Of a DNA stretch of 64,000 nt, positions 55,401 through 63,416 are shown piece by piece (the first letter of the stretch is position 1; each line of letters starts with the position of its first letter). The notes beneath the pieces were generated by a model. That model was not told the DNA's origin, did not search any database, and worked only from the letters and a program-made list of their open reading frames with translations. Origin of the DNA: Kiritimatiellota bacterium (lineage in GTDB: Bacteria > Verrucomicrobiota > Kiritimatiellia > Kiritimatiellales > Tichowtungiaceae). Both the position numbers and the translations under genes were made by a program. The DNA lies in NCBI GenBank assembly GCA_014381785.1, contig JACNKZ010000055.1, forward strand, positions 1-64,000. Reading direction: 5' to 3'.

Positions 55401-56009
55401 CTATTTTATTCCAGGCCGTTTTCTTTTCGCTGAAAACAGCTCCATCTGTGACTCCCTGAGCAACCCGTGTGTTTTGAGGATGCGCAGGATCTGGAGCAGA
55501 TCCGATTTCTCATAGTTTTTGGCGACATCAAGGTGCTCCACCAGCTCAAGCAGCATGGTGCGGAACGAGAGGACGCCGTCGACACCGTTTTCACGCATCA
55601 TCGCCAAGGTTTCTTCATGCAGATCGGCGGAGGCGGTCAGGTCGGAGACGCAGAGGATTTTAGTGACAGAGCCCGGCCCGAGAATTTTGCGCGCCTCTTT
55701 GGTAACCGGCAGTTCGGTAAAGCGGAAAATCTCCGGACTCTTTTTGAGCGTCGCCGGGCTGAAGCGATCCGTGTGCCAGCCGCGGATACTCACCACCGCC
55801 CGCTGCACCTTGGCCAGATTTTTAGAATCCCAAACCACTTCCTTCGGGGTATTAAACACTCCGGCCTGGCCGGGGCGGGTGATGAGCAGGTCGATCTCCT
55901 CGACATCGTGTTTATGGCGCGCAACCACCTGATGCTTGTTGGGCTGAATGACAAAAAACCCGAGCGTCTCAAAATACTCGCGAACAATCAGCTCATTGAC
56001 CGATGCCAT
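55401..56009 (-). CDS. Possible PD-(D/E)XK-fold nuclease-like protein, unknown
   Basis: 202 residues, no signal peptide. The N-terminal half reads REYFETLGFFVIQPNKHQV, EEIDLLITRPGQAG and KEVVWDSKNLAKV. The acidic residue of EIDLL and the DxK of VWDSK, on predicted adjacent strands, are the spacing expected of a restriction-endonuclease-like core, but this is inference. The C-terminal half is helical. GAGGAGGTCTGG upstream fixes the ATG at 56009, which overlaps the aroB 3' end by 17 bp. Confidence 0.6.
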   Translation of the reverse strand: MASVNELIVREYFETLGFFVIQPNKHQVVARHKHDVEEIDLLITRPGQAGVFNTPKEVVWDSKNLAKVQRAVVSIRGWHTDRFSPATLKKSPEIFRFTELPVTKEARKILGPGSVTKILCVSDLTASADLHEETLAMMRENGVDGVLSFRTMLLELVEHLDVAKNYEKSDLLQILRILKTHGLLRESQMELFSAKRKRPGIK

Positions 56010-57135
56010 TCCAGACCTCCTCCATCAGCTCTTCAGGAACTTCGCATCCGAAATCGACATGCCCGATCCGGTCTGCGAGCACAAACTTCGGCAGGCCGCC
56101 GACTGTTTTCTTGTCGACCGCCATCGCGGCGCGCAAATCGCTCCACGCCAGCCTGCCCCGCCGAAGGCCTTGGGGCCCCGGCGCCGCAACCGGCAGAGCC
56201 AGTGCGGCGAGCAGGTTTTCAATGCGGTCGGATTCTTCAACCAAAAGTCCTTTGAGAGCCACCGAGAGGCGCGCGGCATAGACCATGCCGATTGCAACCG
56301 CCTCGCCATGGAGATATTCGCCGTAGCCCGCCGCGTTTTCGATGGCGTGCCCCAGCGTGTGCCCAAAATTTAAAATGCCGCGCAACCCGCCTTCGCGTTC
56401 GTCCTGACGAACCACTTCGGCTTTGATCTCGCAGCACTTGGAAATTATTTTCCCAAGGCAGCCTGAGTCTGCACCCCTGTTTTTTTCCGAACATTGGAAA
56501 AATGATTGCCCGCCGGTGCTACCGGCTTCCAAGGATTGGAAAAGTTCTTCGTCCCAGATGACGCCGTATTTGACGACTTCGCTCATGCCGGCGGCCAGCT
56601 CGCGTTCCGGCAGCGTTTTGAGCGTATCGAGGTCGACCATCACCAACTCGGGTTGATGAAATGCGCCGACGAGGTTTTTGCCAGCCGGAATGTTGATGCC
56701 GGTTTTGCCGCCGACGGAGCTGTCGACCATCGCCAGCAGCGAGGTCGGCACCTGCACAAATTGGATGCCGCGCAGCCAGCTGGCGGCGGCGAAGCCGGTC
56801 AGGTCGCCTATGACGCCGCCGCCGAGCGCGACCATAAAGCATTTACGGTCGAGCCGGGTTTCGGCCGCCTTGGCGTAGAGATTCATCAACTGCGCCTGGC
56901 ACTTGGTCGGCTCACCGGCGGGAAGCACTTCAAGAACCGGGTCGAATCCGGCTTTTTCCAAGGTTTGGAAAACGGTGTCAGCGTAGAGCGGCGCGACGTT
57001 TTCGTCGGAGACAATCAGGCAACGTCCGGTCAGCCCGGCGGCTTTGCAGGCATCACCCAGAGTGTCAAGAATTCCCGATCCGATGCGGATGGGGTATGAG
57101 CGGTCGCCAAGGTCTACTGTTACGTCGTGTGTCAT
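55993..57135 (-). CDS. aroB: 3-dehydroquinate synthase with repeat-derived insert
   Basis: NAD-dependent shikimate-pathway enzyme, 380 residues against the usual 355-365. Conserved parts: VALGGGVIGDLTGFAAA, VPTSLLAMVDSSVGGKTGIN, SEVVKYGVIWDEELF, and metal ligands in NFGHTLGHAIENAAGYG. Around residues 198-225 an atypical stretch (STGGQSFFQCSEKNRG) interrupts the family pattern before CCEIKAEVV; palindrome copies at 56485 and 56527 encode FQCSE and FQSLE. A further perfect copy at 56956-56970 encodes FQTLE near residue 57. Confidence 0.94.
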   Translation of the reverse strand: MTHDVTVDLGDRSYPIRIGSGILDTLGDACKAAGLTGRCLIVSDENVAPLYADTVFQTLEKAGFDPVLEVLPAGEPTKCQAQLMNLYAKAAETRLDRKCFMVALGGGVIGDLTGFAAASWLRGIQFVQVPTSLLAMVDSSVGGKTGINIPAGKNLVGAFHQPELVMVDLDTLKTLPERELAAGMSEVVKYGVIWDEELFQSLEAGSTGGQSFFQCSEKNRGADSGCLGKIISKCCEIKAEVVRQDEREGGLRGILNFGHTLGHAIENAAGYGEYLHGEAVAIGMVYAARLSVALKGLLVEESDRIENLLAALALPVAAPGPQGLRRGRLAWSDLRAAMAVDKKTVGGLPKFVLADRIGHVDFGCEVPEELMEEVWNGIGQ

Positions 57136-57184
57136 AGACTTCGGACGCTACTTAAAGAAGGCTTGAGGTTCAATCCTTCTTTTT

Positions 57185-59080
57185 TTAGGGCAGCTCGACC
57201 TGCAGGCGGTAAAAAACAGATTCTTCCGTGTTGGTGGCGGAAATCGAGGTATTGGAGCCTTCACCCATAATCGGGATCCCATTGGTGATCCACACCAAAT
57301 TCGTCGCTGCCAAATCGTTGGTGGTATAGATCAAGCGGTATTGCCGATTCGTGCTGCCGAGAAACAACACGGTCTGATTAGTGGACAGAACAAAGCTTTC
57401 GATTTTCAGGAAGGAGTTCTCATTGGAAGGACTCGTGTCTGCAATCCATTCATCTGAATTAACAAACCCGTCCAGATCGGTATCTACAGTGCCATCCGAG
57501 TCGTCAATTGGATTGATTCCATTAACGACCTCCCATTCATCAGGAATGTCGTCATGATCCGTATCAGCAGAATTCGGATTGGTAATAAATCCGTTCGAGT
57601 TGGTGATCCCCATTTCAACCCCGTCGGGAAGGCCGTCATCATCCGAGTCGGCATTGGTAATAATCGTGGCCTCACTGCCATAAGCCGTGTTGCTGGTTCC
57701 GAAAAACTCCCATCCGTCGAGCACGGCATCACCATCCATGTCCGGGTTGGTCAAATCGGTTCCAAGCAGGTACTCGTTGGAGTTGACCAGCGTGTCATTA
57801 TCGAAATCCAATCCGCCATCAACCGCATTTGTCGGATCCAGTCCGTTATCGAACTCCCAGCCATCCGGCATCCAGTCGTCGTCGGTATCTGTATCTTGCG
57901 GGTCTGTTCCAAGTACGTATTCATTGGTGTTAACCAGCCCGTCTGTATCCGTATCCGTGGCGCCGCCATCAACCGCGTTTGTCGGACACAAACCGTTGAA
58001 CACCTCCCATCCATCATCCATCGTGTCGTTATCCGTATCCGGGTTTTCGGGATTGCTTCCATTCAGATACTCATCCAGGTTTGAAAGATTGTCTTCATCC
58101 GGATCTGCGGAGGCAATCATATTGGTCGTGCTACCTGTATATTGCTGTTCCCACCAATCGGGCAACAAATCGACGTCCTGATCAAAATCGGTCACGTTAT
58201 TTGTAATCCAGCTATAGCGGGATGAGATTCTAGAGGAATAAAATGAACTTTTCGTTATGCCGAGGGAATCTGTATCAACCCAACTTCCCCCGTTTTCAAT
58301 ATACAATGGCGAGTCCCCTGAGAAATCGAGAATGGTCGCATTAAAAGGCGCTGATCCATCCGAATTGAAGCTGTAAGATGTAGCAGGCCCGACCAACCAG
58401 TTGATTCCCGCCAGCTTCCAAACGCCGTTGTCCTGAATAAAAACCCCGCCGCCGGAATCTTTATCGGCAAGCATACATTCTTCATCCCCCGCACCGGCAT
58501 CCCAGTCCACTTTCAGCACAGGAAAACCATTAACCGTTGTAACCGTACTGACTTCATTGGTTCCCCACCGCTGGGTATAATTATAAGCGCCCCATTGCCA
58601 CCCGTTTGTCATTGCGGCTGTTACCCATTGTCCTCGATCACGTACCTGTATTGTGTTGGTCACAACCACTCCGCGATCCAGACCTCGACCGAAGACAACC
58701 AGTCCTTTCCCTGCCTCATCCGTACTGGAATACAAAGGCGCATAACTTGGAAAACGCTCGGAAACCTCCCACAGCCTCAAATCGCTGCCCGCATCGTCCA
58801 CGCTACCAATCGTCGTAAAAACCTCGCCGCCATAATAAAACTTATCGCCAATGCTCCCTCCAAAATGGTGTGCCGTAAGAAAATGATGCGGGCCAACGGG
58901 CGTTCCCAAAAATTGGTTAAACCGTCCTTGAAATTGCCAGCCGCTGCCGTCAAGCGCTCCCGCTGGAGCGGTCGTATTGTGTGAAACATCGCCTGTTGAA
59001 TAGAAAATAATCGCCGGAGACGGCAGGCAAAAACCGGCCAGAACGAGGAGCAGAATCCCTAACTTTAGAAAATTTCTCAT
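57185..59080 (-). CDS. Secreted trypsin-like protease with thrombospondin-3-like repeats and C-terminal module (copy B)
   Basis: 631 residues. Signal peptide LGILLLVLAGFCLPSPA; protease-like domain (~25-290) with His in FLTAHHFGG, Asp in GSDLRLWEV and Ser in ADKDSGGGVF; then about eight Asp-rich calcium-type repeats (~300-550, for example DTDTDGLVNTNEYVLGTDP); and a terminal module of ~95 residues ending VFYRLQVELP. Paralogue of the gene at 59190-60302, whose domain order is the same but with a single Asp-rich repeat. Probably cell-surface or extracellular. Confidence 0.82.
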   Translation of the reverse strand: MRNFLKLGILLLVLAGFCLPSPAIIFYSTGDVSHNTTAPAGALDGSGWQFQGRFNQFLGTPVGPHHFLTAHHFGGSIGDKFYYGGEVFTTIGSVDDAGSDLRLWEVSERFPSYAPLYSSTDEAGKGLVVFGRGLDRGVVVTNTIQVRDRGQWVTAAMTNGWQWGAYNYTQRWGTNEVSTVTTVNGFPVLKVDWDAGAGDEECMLADKDSGGGVFIQDNGVWKLAGINWLVGPATSYSFNSDGSAPFNATILDFSGDSPLYIENGGSWVDTDSLGITKSSFYSSRISSRYSWITNNVTDFDQDVDLLPDWWEQQYTGSTTNMIASADPDEDNLSNLDEYLNGSNPENPDTDNDTMDDGWEVFNGLCPTNAVDGGATDTDTDGLVNTNEYVLGTDPQDTDTDDDWMPDGWEFDNGLDPTNAVDGGLDFDNDTLVNSNEYLLGTDLTNPDMDGDAVLDGWEFFGTSNTAYGSEATIITNADSDDDGLPDGVEMGITNSNGFITNPNSADTDHDDIPDEWEVVNGINPIDDSDGTVDTDLDGFVNSDEWIADTSPSNENSFLKIESFVLSTNQTVLFLGSTNRQYRLIYTTNDLAATNLVWITNGIPIMGEGSNTSISATNTEESVFYRLQVELP

Positions 59081-59113
59081 ACTCGGGCATTATGACCTGC
59101 CAAGTCGCGTTTC

Positions 59114-59182
59114 TCAAGCAAACTTCCGCTCGACAAAGGCGGACGGATGCATATAAAACGGACAAAAGGCCCGCAAGGGTTC
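59114..59182 (-). pseudogene. Remnant of the tsaB 3' end between two protease paralogues
   Basis: On the minus strand 22 codons and a TGA encode PFYMHPSAFVERKFA at the end; true TsaB ends PLYMHPPVFVEPKFA (11 of 15 identical). The stop is followed, after the same 12-base distance as in true tsaB, by GGCAGGTCATAATG (59101-59088), against GGCAGGTCACAATG at 60553-60540. This is a decayed duplicate produced when the protease gene was duplicated. Confidence 0.88.
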
Positions 59183-59189
59183 AACTTTT

Positions 59190-60302
59190 TTAAGGCAGAG
59201 TCACCTGCATACGATAAAAGACGGTGTTTTCCGTGTTAGTGACGATAATTTGAGTGTTGGTGCCCGCACCCCAAATCGGCGTGCCATTGGTGATCCATTC
59301 CAGACCGGGATCGGCCAGGTCATTGGTCGTGTAAAGAAGCTGGTACTGCCGGATCGTGCTGCCGTAAAACGTAAAGGTCTGATCCGCCAATGTAAGCTGA
59401 GATTCCACCTGCCAAAATGAGTTACTGTCCGTCGGGTCGGTGTCTGCAATGTATTCTTCAACATCAGAAATTCCATCGGCATCCATATCGGTTACAGAAC
59501 GCTGATTGATGATTTGATCCCGGTAAACAGAAAGATCGGCCATATACGTCAGATTCCCAAACGCAGCAATCTGGTTTGATGGCTGACCGGAATATTCTCC
59601 GATATAGAGGATTGTTCCCGCCAATTCCCACGTGTCCCCTGACTTGATAAATACTCCACCGCCCGAGTCCGCGGGAGTGGCCTGTCCTTCGTTGGGGTTA
59701 TCATCAAAATCTGTCGAAAAGCATGTCACCCCATTTGAACTGAGACCCGTACTCTCAATCTGGTTGCTGCCCCACCGCAATGACGTGTCATAAGGGGATG
59801 TTGAGTCATAGGTATAGCCGTTATAAAACCCGAAGAAAATAGCATCTTCCCAGTACTCATCCCAACCCTTCAGACCGGATGTTCTCTCGCGCCCATTACC
59901 GATCATAATGACGTTATTGCCGGAAGCGGGTGAGCTGGAACGAATCGGCAGAATGTTTGTGGGCATATCCCCGGCTACCTTAAACATAGCGAGGTCGATA
60001 CCGCCCCCGACATTATTCGTCAACTGAACCCACGTCCCTGATATATGAGTGTAGTTAGTGCCGTCCAGGTTAACCGTAGACGGGGCACCATTATGGTTAG
60101 CGGTCAAAAACCACGAATTCCCGAGATAGACCGAACTGAGGTCATCCTGAGAAACACCGATCCGATTGAACCCGGGATCATCCGCGGGAGCGTTCGTGTT
60201 TGCTGCCCCGTTCAGGCCGACAATAACCACCGCCAAGGCTGGCTGACAGCAGACCCATATGACCCACATCACAACACAATATTTAAAATATCCTGTTTTC
60301 AT
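59190..60302 (-). CDS. Secreted trypsin-like protease with C-terminal module (copy A)
   Basis: 370 residues. Signal peptide CVVMWVIWVCCQPALA; protease-like domain with His in WFLTANHNG, Asp in GGGIDLAMFKV and Ser in PADSGGGVF (the Ser/Gly pattern shared with copy B); one Asp-rich repeat DMDADGISDVEEYIADTDPT; terminal module with YQLLYTTNDLADPGLEWITN and VFYRMQVTLP. No recognised substrate. Downstream of tsaB and the small ORF on the same strand. Confidence 0.8.
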   Translation of the reverse strand: MKTGYFKYCVVMWVIWVCCQPALAVVIVGLNGAANTNAPADDPGFNRIGVSQDDLSSVYLGNSWFLTANHNGAPSTVNLDGTNYTHISGTWVQLTNNVGGGIDLAMFKVAGDMPTNILPIRSSSPASGNNVIMIGNGRERTSGLKGWDEYWEDAIFFGFYNGYTYDSTSPYDTSLRWGSNQIESTGLSSNGVTCFSTDFDDNPNEGQATPADSGGGVFIKSGDTWELAGTILYIGEYSGQPSNQIAAFGNLTYMADLSVYRDQIINQRSVTDMDADGISDVEEYIADTDPTDSNSFWQVESQLTLADQTFTFYGSTIRQYQLLYTTNDLADPGLEWITNGTPIWGAGTNTQIIVTNTENTVFYRMQVTLP

Positions 60303-60347
60303 CTTTATTTCGCCCTTTCGTTAGAACTAACAAAACTCGCATATATT

Positions 60348-60542
60348 TTAGCAGGATTTATTCCGGAAATCCGAAAAAATGGGTTGAACACATGGATGTT
60401 TAGCGCCTCCCGTGGCAACCAACAGCAGCATAATAAAGTAGACCTCGTAATCATCGCGGTATTCACCCAGCAGTCCGATCAGAAATATGAGTCCGGCCAG
60501 AACAAGACACACAGATTGAATACGTTGTTTCACCAGAAGCAT
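60348..60542 (-). CDS. Possible small two-segment membrane protein
   Basis: 64 residues starting at ATG 60542, 23 bp after the tsaB stop, with GGCAGGTCACA upstream. Two hydrophobic stretches (VCLVLAGLIFLIGLLGEY and VYFIMLLLVATGGA) flank a short acidic loop. No family recognised. The start region is duplicated at 59088-59101, but in that copy the protease starts just downstream, so this ORF may be only spacer. Confidence 0.4.
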   Translation of the reverse strand: MLLVKQRIQSVCLVLAGLIFLIGLLGEYRDDYEVYFIMLLLVATGGAKHPCVQPIFSDFRNKSC

Positions 60543-60565
60543 TGTGACCTGCCGATGGATACTTC

Positions 60566-61204
60566 TCAAGCAAACTTCGGCTCGACGAAAACGGGCGGAT
60601 GCATGTAGAGCGGGTCGAGAGGCTCGGGTTGTGTCTGAAGCAACGCCAGCTCAGCGACATCTTTAGCGTGCGGAAAGCGCGCACTTCCAATGGTTGGGAA
60701 AATCTCTGTTAACCGCTCGGCCTCCGGGCTGACCACAACGGTTCCTTCCGGCACGGAGATCTCGTCATACGCGACGAGTTTCCAATCATTGGAAAGTTTA
60801 ATGCTTCCGTTTTCCAATGCTTGGAAAAATCCGATCCAGACCTGTCCGCGGCGGGCATCACCGACGACGGCAATTTCTTTGGCACCCTCGCGGCTAACGG
60901 CAAAAGCGAGCGCCGCGCCGCTGCTGACAGCACGCACGTCGTCTTTGCCCGGCAAGGCGAGTGCTTGGGCGACCGCAAAACTCATGCGCATGCCGGAAAA
61001 CGACCCCGGCCCCCGCCCGACCGCAAACAGGGATATATCGCTATACGATATATGCGCCTCTTCCATCAGATTTTCCAATGTTTGGAAAATGGTGTTGTGG
61101 CGCACGCGTTCGGCGATCCAGCTTTTCTCCGCCAGCAGCTCGCCGTCTTTAAGCAGCGCCAGCGAGCCCTTCCGTGATGAACATTCAATGCCTAAGGTGA
61201 TCAT
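60566..61204 (-). CDS. tsaB: tRNA threonylcarbamoyladenosine synthesis protein TsaB
   Basis: 212-residue ASKHA-fold partner of TsaD in t6A37 tRNA modification. Family features: TLGIECSSRKGSLALL, GRGPGSFSGMRMSFAVAQ and SSGAALAFA. Four palindrome-family copies lie inside (perfect: 61073-61087, FQTLE; 60812-60826, FQALE; 60780-60794, SNDWK; variant: 60685, FPTIG), the highest density in any gene here. The ATG overlaps the tsaE stop by four bases. Confidence 0.93.
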   Translation of the reverse strand: MITLGIECSSRKGSLALLKDGELLAEKSWIAERVRHNTIFQTLENLMEEAHISYSDISLFAVGRGPGSFSGMRMSFAVAQALALPGKDDVRAVSSGAALAFAVSREGAKEIAVVGDARRGQVWIGFFQALENGSIKLSNDWKLVAYDEISVPEGTVVVSPEAERLTEIFPTIGSARFPHAKDVAELALLQTQPEPLDPLYMHPPVFVEPKFA

Positions 61205-61626
61205 AGCGGGCTCTCCACAATGGCGATGGTGCGCACCTGCTCATCCTCGCCGCGCTCGAGGCGGATGTGGATGGCGCCGGGCGGAATTAGCTCGGCGGCG
61301 CGTTCGGCCCATTCAATAACGGTGATGCCGTCGGTTTCCAGATATTCATCAAGTCCAAGATCGTAGGCTTCTTCGGGGCCGCCTAGCCGATACAGGTCAA
61401 TGTGATGAAACGGGACAGCTCCTTGATATTCACTGATGAGAGTGTAGGTCGGGCTGCAGACCGGCTCATTAACGCCTGCGGCCTGTGCGAGCCCCTGAGT
61501 GAAACAGGTTTTTCCCGCACCCAGGTTGCCATGCAAGGCGATCACCGCCGGAAGTTCCAGGGTTTGGAAAAATTCGGCCGCAATTTTCCAGGTATTGGAA
61601 GGGCTGTTAGAAATCCAGATGCTCAT
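61201..61626 (-). CDS. tsaE: tRNA threonylcarbamoyladenosine synthesis ATPase TsaE
   Basis: 141-residue P-loop ATPase of the TsaBDE complex. Walker A GNLGAGKTCFTQGLAQA, then PVCSPTYTLISEYQG, FHHIDLYRLGGPEEA and ITVIEWAERA. Two one-mismatch palindrome copies in the N-terminus (61586-61600, SNTWK; 61555-61569, FQTLE) encode a stretch before the P-loop where TsaE proteins vary. Co-translated with tsaB. Confidence 0.95.
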   Translation of the reverse strand: MSIWISNSPSNTWKIAAEFFQTLELPAVIALHGNLGAGKTCFTQGLAQAAGVNEPVCSPTYTLISEYQGAVPFHHIDLYRLGGPEEAYDLGLDEYLETDGITVIEWAERAAELIPPGAIHIRLERGEDEQVRTIAIVESPL

Positions 61627-61712
61627 CGTTAAAACCGTTCAAGTAGTTCAAATCGTTTCCGCCTTCGGCGGATCTGCCGGAGGCAGAAAAGTCGTTAAAT
61701 TAGCGAGAGGTT
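61627..61712. repeat. GCCTTCGGCGGA-type repeat upstream of tsaE
   Basis: CCGCCTTCGGCGG followed by ATCTGCCGGAGGCAG (about 61659-61687) is a GC-rich double hairpin word of a kind widespread in bacteria. It occupies the 86-bp spacer between the TIGR03790 gene and tsaE, both on the minus strand. Confidence 0.6.
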
Positions 61713-63362
61713 TTATTCAGCTCGCGCAGTAAATGCAACGGCAAAAGTTCTCGGTGCGCTACGGACTTCCATGCCGTCTTCATAAACGGCGACCGCCTGA
61801 ATGCGGTGCGGCCCTTCGCCGATCGTGCGTTCATCAAACACCAGCTCGGCCCCGGCAGCGGCGCGGACCAGTTCGCGGCCGTTCCAAATCAGGTACACTT
61901 CTTTCGGAGATTCCTCCCCGTTGACTTCGGCGATAATGATGATTTCTTGCGGGTCGCGATCCGCCATGCCGGTGATTTCCAGCGAGCGCCCTTTCTTATT
62001 GACGAATATCGGAACATCAACAAATCCGCCCGGAGCCACCGGCAGTGCGGCCTGCACGATCAAGCGGACTTCGTGGTAGCCATCGTCCAATTCATCAAAG
62101 GGAAGTTCGATCAATGCGTTTCTCTCGCGGGTTTTTATTGTCTTTCCGTCAAGCAATGCGCTGTAGACGGGGGCCACGGGAATCGGCAGTTCGGCATCAA
62201 TAACAAAAGCGGCGTCGAGATCGCTGGTGATTTGCTTGCTCAATCCGACAGGTTTAATCTGCACCGGCAGCGCGGCAATCTGAGAGAGCGGATCGCCGAG
62301 CAGCAAAACCTGCACAGGGCTGGCGATGGCCTGGTAGAAGCTTTCCATAGCCGTGCAGCCCGCCGCATAGTGGGCATAGAAACGGGCATGCGGGAACTTT
62401 ACCCAATTGTTGTAGGGTTCGACGACCATCCCGGCGGTGACGGTCGCGCCCGCATCAAGCCAGCGAGTGCATTTGCCCTGAGGCTTCTGGAATTCAGCCG
62501 ACCAGCTCGTGAGGTGCTCCGCCATCGCTCCCGGCAGGAAGGAACCGTAATCGGCAGGCTTCACATTTGCCGACCCCGTCATCACGCCGATCAGCCCGGT
62601 TTGCCGTGGCGCCGTATTGGTGGTGATGACCGCACTGCCGCCACGCGCTTTCAGCTCGGCCTGTACATCGGCAAACTGCCACTCGCGAGGTGCGGAGCGG
62701 GCGGCGTCATCGGTTTTCACAAACAGCACACGCGGTCCTCTTGGATTCCGCCGGGCGCGAACGCCGTCCTGAATGCAACGCAGGACGGTTTCCATACTGT
62801 TTCCTTTTTCCCCGACGTAGCCCAGCATCATAGAGGGAAGCGGCATCTTCTCTTTTAACCCCCTCTTCCAGACATCAAAGTCCCGAGGCGGAAGCTTCTG
62901 CCCGCCCTCACTCGTCGGCCCGGCAAACAGCGGGGAAATGATTTTCCCCTGCTCCATCTGCTCTAAATCGGGCACTTCGCCGCGCAAAAAAGTCAGCCCC
63001 AGAATGGACATTTGCTGCCGATCATACGCTGCGGTGACAATCCGGATCGGGAAATCAACGGAATAAACCCACGCGGTGATCTGACCGTCCACGCCGCGCT
63101 CCTTGAGCGTTTTCAGAGCTGGTTCATAAATGAGCGATTTAAACTCTTCCGGCGTGCACTCAAACTGGCCGGAAAACATGGATTCCGGCAGGTTGAGATA
63201 TATCCGGTTGCAGTCCGGCACCCCATGAAAGCCTGCGAATACATTAGCCGCTTTTTTGGAGTCCTGTGAACAGTCGTTCACCAGCACCGCTACCTGATGC
63301 GGCATCTGAGCCATCGCGGTGCAGGCCAAAAACAGCACCAAAACTATCTGTTTGATTGTCAT
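61713..63362 (-). CDS. TIGR03790 family secreted protein
   Basis: 549 residues. Signal peptide IKQIVLVLFLACTAMA, then the TIGR03790 pattern: QVAVLVNDCSQDSKKAANVF, GVPDCNRIYLNLPES, VYSVDFPIRIV and WLDAGATVTAGMVVEPYNNW, followed by a beta-rich C-terminal third. The function of the family is unknown; members occur mainly in Planctomycetes, Verrucomicrobia-type and Acidobacteria genomes, as I recall. The ATG at 63362 is chosen as start of the signal peptide. Confidence 0.8.
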   Translation of the reverse strand: MTIKQIVLVLFLACTAMAQMPHQVAVLVNDCSQDSKKAANVFAGFHGVPDCNRIYLNLPESMFSGQFECTPEEFKSLIYEPALKTLKERGVDGQITAWVYSVDFPIRIVTAAYDRQQMSILGLTFLRGEVPDLEQMEQGKIISPLFAGPTSEGGQKLPPRDFDVWKRGLKEKMPLPSMMLGYVGEKGNSMETVLRCIQDGVRARRNPRGPRVLFVKTDDAARSAPREWQFADVQAELKARGGSAVITTNTAPRQTGLIGVMTGSANVKPADYGSFLPGAMAEHLTSWSAEFQKPQGKCTRWLDAGATVTAGMVVEPYNNWVKFPHARFYAHYAAGCTAMESFYQAIASPVQVLLLGDPLSQIAALPVQIKPVGLSKQITSDLDAAFVIDAELPIPVAPVYSALLDGKTIKTRERNALIELPFDELDDGYHEVRLIVQAALPVAPGGFVDVPIFVNKKGRSLEITGMADRDPQEIIIIAEVNGEESPKEVYLIWNGRELVRAAAGAELVFDERTIGEGPHRIQAVAVYEDGMEVRSAPRTFAVAFTARAE

Positions 63363-63416
63363 AACGGCGAGCCTACCCCCTTGACGAATAGCAAACAAGG
63401 ACAGATAATCGGGCTT

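Noticed and set aside
57490..58170. Asp-rich repeats as dockerin domains
   Set aside because: The units are short, tandem and of variable number, matching thrombospondin-3-like calcium repeats. No cohesin or paired dockerin helices are seen.
60348..60569. TTG start at 60569 for the small ORF after tsaB
   Set aside because: It would overlap the tsaB stop and lacks a ribosome site; ATG 60542 with AGGTCACA is better, and even that ORF is uncertain.
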